A DNA stretch of 9,933 nt from Rhizobium sp. Q54 (GTDB taxonomy: Bacteria; Bacteroidota; Bacteroidia; Flavobacteriales; Flavobacteriaceae). Made by a program: the position numbers and the translations under genes. The DNA lies in NCBI GenBank assembly GCA_943324395.2, contig CALPLL020000059.1, positions 1-9,933 on the forward strand. The letters run 5' to 3'. Shown here one piece after another: positions 7,025 through 9,933 of this stretch (position 1 is its first letter; each line of letters opens with the position of its first letter). Under the pieces are notes generated by a model. It worked only from the letters and a program-made list of their open reading frames with translations. It ran no database searches and had not been told where the DNA came from.

Positions 7025-7707
7025 TTATGTACACAATAACATGGCTCATTTCCAAAAGTATACGTTAAAGTAATACCTGAAAAAACATACCAATCATTAC
7101 TATTTAAATCTCCAAATTTTAAAGGAGATAAAATTTTATTTTTTGGGTTGCTCCCGTCTAAGTTGTCTGTCATTGTATATCTTGCACCAACTTCCACGCC
7201 TAAAATTATATTTTTAAATACATTTGATTTGACTCCTAATACCATTGGAATTGCTAAAGCGCCGTTTCGATAGTCCTCCCTTTGACCTCCAGAGATATAG
7301 AACAACTCGTAATAGGCAAAATAACTAACGCCACTGTATATATAAGGTGTTATTTTAGTCTCAAAATCATGTAAATTAAAATCAAAAAAATTAAATTCAA
7401 GCCCTAAAGATACTTCTTTTAAATCATTTTCAAAATTATATCCTCTTTGAGTTCTTCCCGGCGAATTTGATTTTAAATCGGAAGAGGTAATTTTAGCCTG
7501 ATTATAAGAAAATCTCCAAGAATGTCTTGGGCTTTTATTCCATTTATATAATAAACCATAAGCAAATTCATTTGGCGCTATATAGGTTGTTGGCCCAACA
7601 TCACCAATATAATTGCTACCTCCAAGAAATACTCCTATTTCATGAATTTGAGCATTTACAGTTGTAAAACCTAATATTAAAAAAAATAAGATATTAACTC
7701 TATTCAT
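7021..7707 (-). CDS. porG: DUF6089 family protein, T9SS outer-membrane protein PorG
   Basis: A 228-residue protein with a signal peptide (ILFFLILGFTTVNA, cleavage near residue 19) and a small predicted beta-barrel. The first strands contain the family's GVFLGGSNYIGDVGP stretch, followed by LLYKWNKSPRHSWRFSY, later VGARYTMTDNLDG and a final WYVFSGITLTYTFG. This is the DUF6089 family, which includes PorG of Porphyromonas gingivalis, a T9SS outer-membrane component associated with the PorK/PorN ring. From memory, the P. gingivalis gene also sits just before uppS, an Omp85 gene and two ompH genes, which supports the match. The C-terminus carries Cys223 and Cys225 (PCYCVHK), which could bond in the periplasm. 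It is the first gene of the envelope operon, with a promoter candidate upstream and a four-base overlap with uppS. The family call is strong; orthology with PorG is inferred from family and context. Confidence 0.85.
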   Translation of the reverse strand: MNRVNILFFLILGFTTVNAQIHEIGVFLGGSNYIGDVGPTTYIAPNEFAYGLLYKWNKSPRHSWRFSYNQAKITSSDLKSNSPGRTQRGYNFENDLKEVSLGLEFNFFDFNLHDFETKITPYIYSGVSYFAYYELFYISGGQREDYRNGALAIPMVLGVKSNVFKNIILGVEVGARYTMTDNLDGSNPKNKILSPLKFGDLNSNDWYVFSGITLTYTFGNEPCYCVHK

Positions 7708-7727
7708 TCTTTTTTTAAAATAGCTTG

Positions 7728-7735
7728 CAAATATA
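7728..7735 (-). promoter_or_regulatory. Candidate -7 promoter box for the porG-uppS-bamA-ompH operon
   Basis: Read on the minus strand this is TATATTTG, a full match to the Bacteroidota TAnnTTTG box. It lies 20 bases before the porG ATG, which predicts a leader of roughly 15 bases. No clean TTG is found 17-23 bases upstream, so only half of the expected promoter is visible. Confidence 0.55.
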
Positions 7736-7799
7736 ACAATTATAGGTTCTAAATAGCCTAAGAATTGGAATTTCTAAGCATGATTATTCAAATAAATCG

Positions 7800-7816
7800 T
7801 ATTATTTCAAATAATA
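7800..7816. repeat. 17-base palindrome upstream of porG
   Basis: TATTATTT-C-AAATAATA reads the same on both strands around a single central base. It is about 65 bases upstream of the candidate porG -7 box. It could be an operator or simply a chance event in sequence this AT-rich; nothing else in the window repeats it. Confidence 0.4.
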
Positions 7817-7871
7817 ATATTTAAAAAACGAAAATTGATCGGTTGTAGTATACCGAACTTAAAAATAGTGG

Positions 7872-8756
7872 TTAATTTCTTTTATCTTCTCCCCAAAGTA
7901 GTTTGTTGCGAAGTGTTTTTAAAAAGGTCTCTTCCTGAATTTCAACCATTTTTATCTTAAAAGGGGTTTTCTTTATTGTTAAAACTGATTCGTTTTTTAC
8001 CGAAGCAATTCTTGAATCCAAAGAAACCAAATATTGTTCTTCACGGCCAGTTACTTTTAGTCGAATAACAGTATCGTCAGGAATTACTAATGGACGGGCA
8101 TTTAAATTATGAGGTGCAATAGGGGTAATTACTAAACTAGATACGTTAGGCGTTAAAATAGGTCCGCCGCAACTTAAAGAATATCCAGTAGAGCCTGTAG
8201 GAGTTGAAATAATTAAACCATCTGCCCAATACGAATTCAAAAATTCATCATTCAAATAGGTTTCAATAGTAATCATCGAAGTGGTGTCTTTTCGACTTAC
8301 TGATATTTCATTCATTGCAAAATTAATATCTGATATTTCTTGAATTTCTGGATTTCCAGATAAACTAATTAATGTTCTTTCTGAAATGGTGTATTTTTTT
8401 TCAATAATTAATTGTAAAAATTCTGCGATTTCATCTTTTTGAACCATTGCTAAAAAGCCTAGCCTTCCTGCGTTGATTCCTAAAATGGGTATCCCGGAAT
8501 CCCGAACCAAAGTAGCAGCTCTTAAGATAGTTCCATCACCACCAATACTAATCATAATATCAAAACTAGCATCTAATTCTTTATGAGATTGAAAAGTTTT
8601 ATATTCCTTTTTTACAATTTCTTTTTCATATAAAAGTTTCAAAAATGCTTCTTCAATAACCATTTCGACTTTATTCTCATTGAAAAAAACAAATATATCT
8701 CGGATAATGGGTTCCGTACTGTTTAAATAATATTGTCCGTAAATTGCTACTTTCAT
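7872..8756 (-). CDS. nadK: NAD kinase
   Basis: Phosphorylates NAD to NADP using ATP or polyphosphate, in the cytoplasm; it is the source of NADP for biosynthesis. The protein has 294 residues, normal for the family. The hallmark GGDGT lies at 72-76 with catalytic Asp74, followed by GINAGRLGFL at 93-102, the nicotinamide-side Asn-Glu pair at 149-150 (MNEISVSR), and TPTGSTGYSLSCGGPI at 185-200, which lines the nucleotide site. All key residues are present. The ATG at 8756 is 27 bases downstream of the CBS-domain gene, with no terminator between them, so the two are probably co-transcribed. The weak hairpin after the stop and the 164-base spacer suggest that the porG operon is a separate unit, though read-through is possible. 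Confidence 0.97.
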   Translation of the reverse strand: MKVAIYGQYYLNSTEPIIRDIFVFFNENKVEMVIEEAFLKLLYEKEIVKKEYKTFQSHKELDASFDIMISIGGDGTILRAATLVRDSGIPILGINAGRLGFLAMVQKDEIAEFLQLIIEKKYTISERTLISLSGNPEIQEISDINFAMNEISVSRKDTTSMITIETYLNDEFLNSYWADGLIISTPTGSTGYSLSCGGPILTPNVSSLVITPIAPHNLNARPLVIPDDTVIRLKVTGREEQYLVSLDSRIASVKNESVLTIKKTPFKIKMVEIQEETFLKTLRNKLLWGEDKRN

Positions 8757-8783
8757 TTTATGATAATTAACAGAAAACTAGTT

Positions 8784-9443
8784 TTAAATGCTTAAATATT
8801 TATCTAAATAGGCCGATCGGTCCTTCAAATTGTCCAAAAAAATGTCCTCTTTGTGTTCGGATACAATATCGTATTCGTATCTTCTAAAAGTTTGCAGAAT
8901 TTCATTCATTCCACCCAAAACAATTTTAATAGTCACCTGAACTTTATCGGGGGTTGTATTTGAAACATACAAACCTAATATTTTACCTTCATTACTTTCT
9001 ACTATTTGAACCACTTGACTCATCGTAAAATCTAAAATGGATTTTTCCACGATTATAACTCCTCCAAAATCTTTTACAAATGGTGTTTCATAGAAATTCC
9101 CAATTACTTCAGAAATTTCATAATAACCTACATAATTATTTTCATCGTTTAATACAGGAATAACGGTTGTATTATTTCTTGAAAAAACCTCCAAAACATC
9201 AATCCAAAACATCGTTGTTCGAGCAAAAAAACCTTTTAAAGCATATCGGTAATCGGATATTTTTTTACTAAAATCAAGATTTTCAACTTCTTCAGATGAA
9301 ATACAACCTATATAAACGCCTTCTTCAACCACTGGAAAATGAGAAAAGCGGGCCTCTTGAAAGAAATTCACAACCGACTCAATAGAATCGGAGCTGTCAA
9401 TTGCTTTAAAATCGTTGTTTATATAATCGTTAATTTCTAACAT
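8784..9443 (-). CDS. CBS domain-containing protein with C-terminal ACT-like region
   Basis: From the ATG at 9443 the protein has 219 residues and no signal peptide or membrane segment. Two CBS motifs form a likely Bateman module: residues about 4-55 (SIESVVNFFQ, FSHFPVVEEGVYIGCIS) and 66-115 (VLEVFSRNNTTVIPVLND, NYVGYYEISEV). After them, residues about 127-205 (GGVIIVEKS through DIVSEHKEDIF) look like an ACT-type fold, giving a CBS-CBS-ACT order similar to AcuB. Such modules usually sense adenine nucleotides or other small ligands. The partner is unknown, but the gene immediately precedes nadK. A longer start at 9479 exists; 9443 is preferred because the conserved sequence begins MLEINDYI and because a promoter candidate overlaps the longer reading. 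Its biological role is not known. Confidence 0.88.
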   Translation of the reverse strand: MLEINDYINNDFKAIDSSDSIESVVNFFQEARFSHFPVVEEGVYIGCISSEEVENLDFSKKISDYRYALKGFFARTTMFWIDVLEVFSRNNTTVIPVLNDENNYVGYYEISEVIGNFYETPFVKDFGGVIIVEKSILDFTMSQVVQIVESNEGKILGLYVSNTTPDKVQVTIKIVLGGMNEILQTFRRYEYDIVSEHKEDIFLDNLKDRSAYLDKYLSI

Positions 9444-9467
9444 ATTGTATTGGTGTTTATTCGACTG

Positions 9468-9496
9468 CAAAATAATCAAAATTTAGCATAAATCAA
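9468..9496 (-). promoter_or_regulatory. Candidate promoter for the CBS-nadK unit
   Basis: On the minus strand TTG (9496-9494) is followed after 18 bases by TTATTTTG (9475-9468), a 7-of-8 match to TAnnTTTG. Spacing fits the TTG-N17-23-TAnnTTTG pattern known from Flavobacterium johnsoniae. Transcription would begin near 9463, about 20 bases before the ATG at 9443 and downstream of the alternative start at 9479. Confidence 0.55.
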
Positions 9497-9510
9497 CGTG
9501 TTTTACTTTG

Positions 9511-9518
9511 TATTTTTG
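9511..9518 (+). promoter_or_regulatory. Candidate -7 promoter box for pdxJ
   Basis: TATTTTTG matches TAnnTTTG and ends 25 bases before the pdxJ ATG, predicting a leader of about 20 bases. No TTG lies at the proper distance upstream. It is back to back with the CBS-gene promoter in a 100-base divergent region. Confidence 0.5.
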
Positions 9519-9543
9519 TCAAGAATTAATAAGCAAATAGTCA

Positions 9544-9933
9544 ATGACAAAATTAAGCGTAAATATTAACAAAATTGCTACTTTAAGAAATGCTCGTGGT
9601 GGAAATGCACCCGATTTGATTAAAGTTGCTACCGATATTCAAAAATTTGGAGCACAAGGAATCACCATTCATCCTAGGCCAGACGAGCGTCATATTCGGT
9701 ATCAAGACGCCCGAGATCTGAAAAATATTGTTTACACCGAATATAATATTGAAGGAAATCCAGAGCCGCAATTTGTAAATTTAGTTTTAGATGTAAAGCC
9801 TACGCAGGTTACCTTAGTTCCCGATGCAACCGATGCAATTACTTCAAATGCGGGTTGGAATACAATAAAACACCACGATTTTTTAACCGAAATGGTTCAA
9901 GAATTCAAACGAAACGGCATTCGAACTTCCATA
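9544..9933 (+). CDS. pdxJ: Pyridoxine 5'-phosphate synthase (3' partial)
   Basis: PdxJ condenses 1-deoxyxylulose 5-phosphate with 3-amino-2-oxopropyl phosphate to form pyridoxine 5'-phosphate in the DXP-dependent vitamin B6 route. The first 130 residues are visible and the frame is open to the last base; the family is usually about 235-245 residues. The start [20 protein letters not shown] is diagnostic. Catalytic positions by alignment with the E. coli enzyme are His43, Arg45 and His50 in [13 protein letters not shown], and Glu70 in [14 protein letters not shown] follows near 89-94. NINK replaces the NIDH of E. coli, as in the other sequence subgroup of PdxJ, so it is not a defect. The gene is divergent from the CBS-nadK unit. 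Confidence 0.96.
   Translation, partial: MTKLSVNINKIATLRNARGGNAPDLIKVATDIQKFGAQGITIHPRPDERHIRYQDARDLKNIVYTEYNIEGNPEPQFVNLVLDVKPTQVTLVPDATDAITSNAGWNTIKHHDFLTEMVQEFKRNGIRTSI

Larger units (their letters stand above)
7708..7871. other. Intergenic spacer between nadK and porG
   Basis: The longest non-coding stretch of the window, 164 bases and very AT-rich. It holds the candidate porG -7 box (7728-7735), a 17-base palindrome (7800-7816) and, just after the nadK stop, a weak inverted repeat TCGGT/ACCGA (within about 7836-7856, read on the minus strand) followed at a short distance by a T-run (7822-7827). That could be a poor nadK terminator. No small ORF or RNA gene is convincing here. Confidence 0.6.

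Noticed and set aside
9550..9573. NINK in place of NIDH in PdxJ as a possible active-site loss
   Set aside because: The remaining catalytic His, Arg and Glu are intact, and NINK-type sequences are a normal subgroup of this family.
9583..9771. 62-codon minus-strand open frame
   Set aside because: Lies inside pdxJ, whose diagnostic motifs are unmistakable on the plus strand.

Overview
The window looks like an ordinary chromosomal stretch of an AT-rich member of the Bacteroidota, most likely Flavobacterium or a close relative. Three things point there. There are two type IX secretion (T9SS) outer-membrane genes, and this system is confined to that phylum. Start codons lack Shine-Dalgarno sequences and several are preceded by a TAnnTTTG-type -7 box. 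The gene order porG-uppS-bamA-ompH-ompH-murI is, from memory, the usual envelope cluster of these bacteria. No mobile element, CRISPR array, tRNA or rRNA was seen, and nothing looks recently transferred.

Layout. Bases 1-672 (+) are the 3' part of a PorP/SprF-family gene, closed by a hairpin terminator. A gamma-carbonic-anhydrase-like gene (725-1243, +) follows and meets murI tail to tail with a 4-base overlap. From 1240 to about 9443 everything is on the minus strand. In transcription order it is a CBS-CBS-ACT-like protein, NAD kinase, a 164-base spacer with a promoter candidate, porG (DUF6089), uppS, bamA, a long OmpH/Skp protein, a short OmpH/Skp protein, a strong hairpin terminator, and murI. 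At the right edge pdxJ (9544 onward, +) is transcribed divergently from the CBS gene and runs off the window.

How the genes fit together. The minus-strand block is an outer-membrane and cell-wall biogenesis cluster. UppS makes the polyprenyl carrier for peptidoglycan and surface polysaccharide. MurI supplies D-glutamate for peptidoglycan. BamA inserts beta-barrel proteins, and the two Skp-like proteins would chaperone those barrels across the periplasm. PorG is itself an outer-membrane T9SS part and so a likely BamA client; it heads the operon. NAD kinase and the CBS protein form a separate upstream unit with NADP supply as its core, and PdxJ makes pyridoxal phosphate precursor.

I did not find a clearly new system. 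The points most worth a second look are the T9SS gene leading the BAM operon, the long charged tail with an internal repeat on one OmpH protein, terminator hairpins placed almost directly against the murI and carbonic-anhydrase start codons (with a possible leaderless murI mRNA), and the uncharacterised CBS-ACT protein next to NAD kinase. All family calls were made by reading motifs, without database searches.
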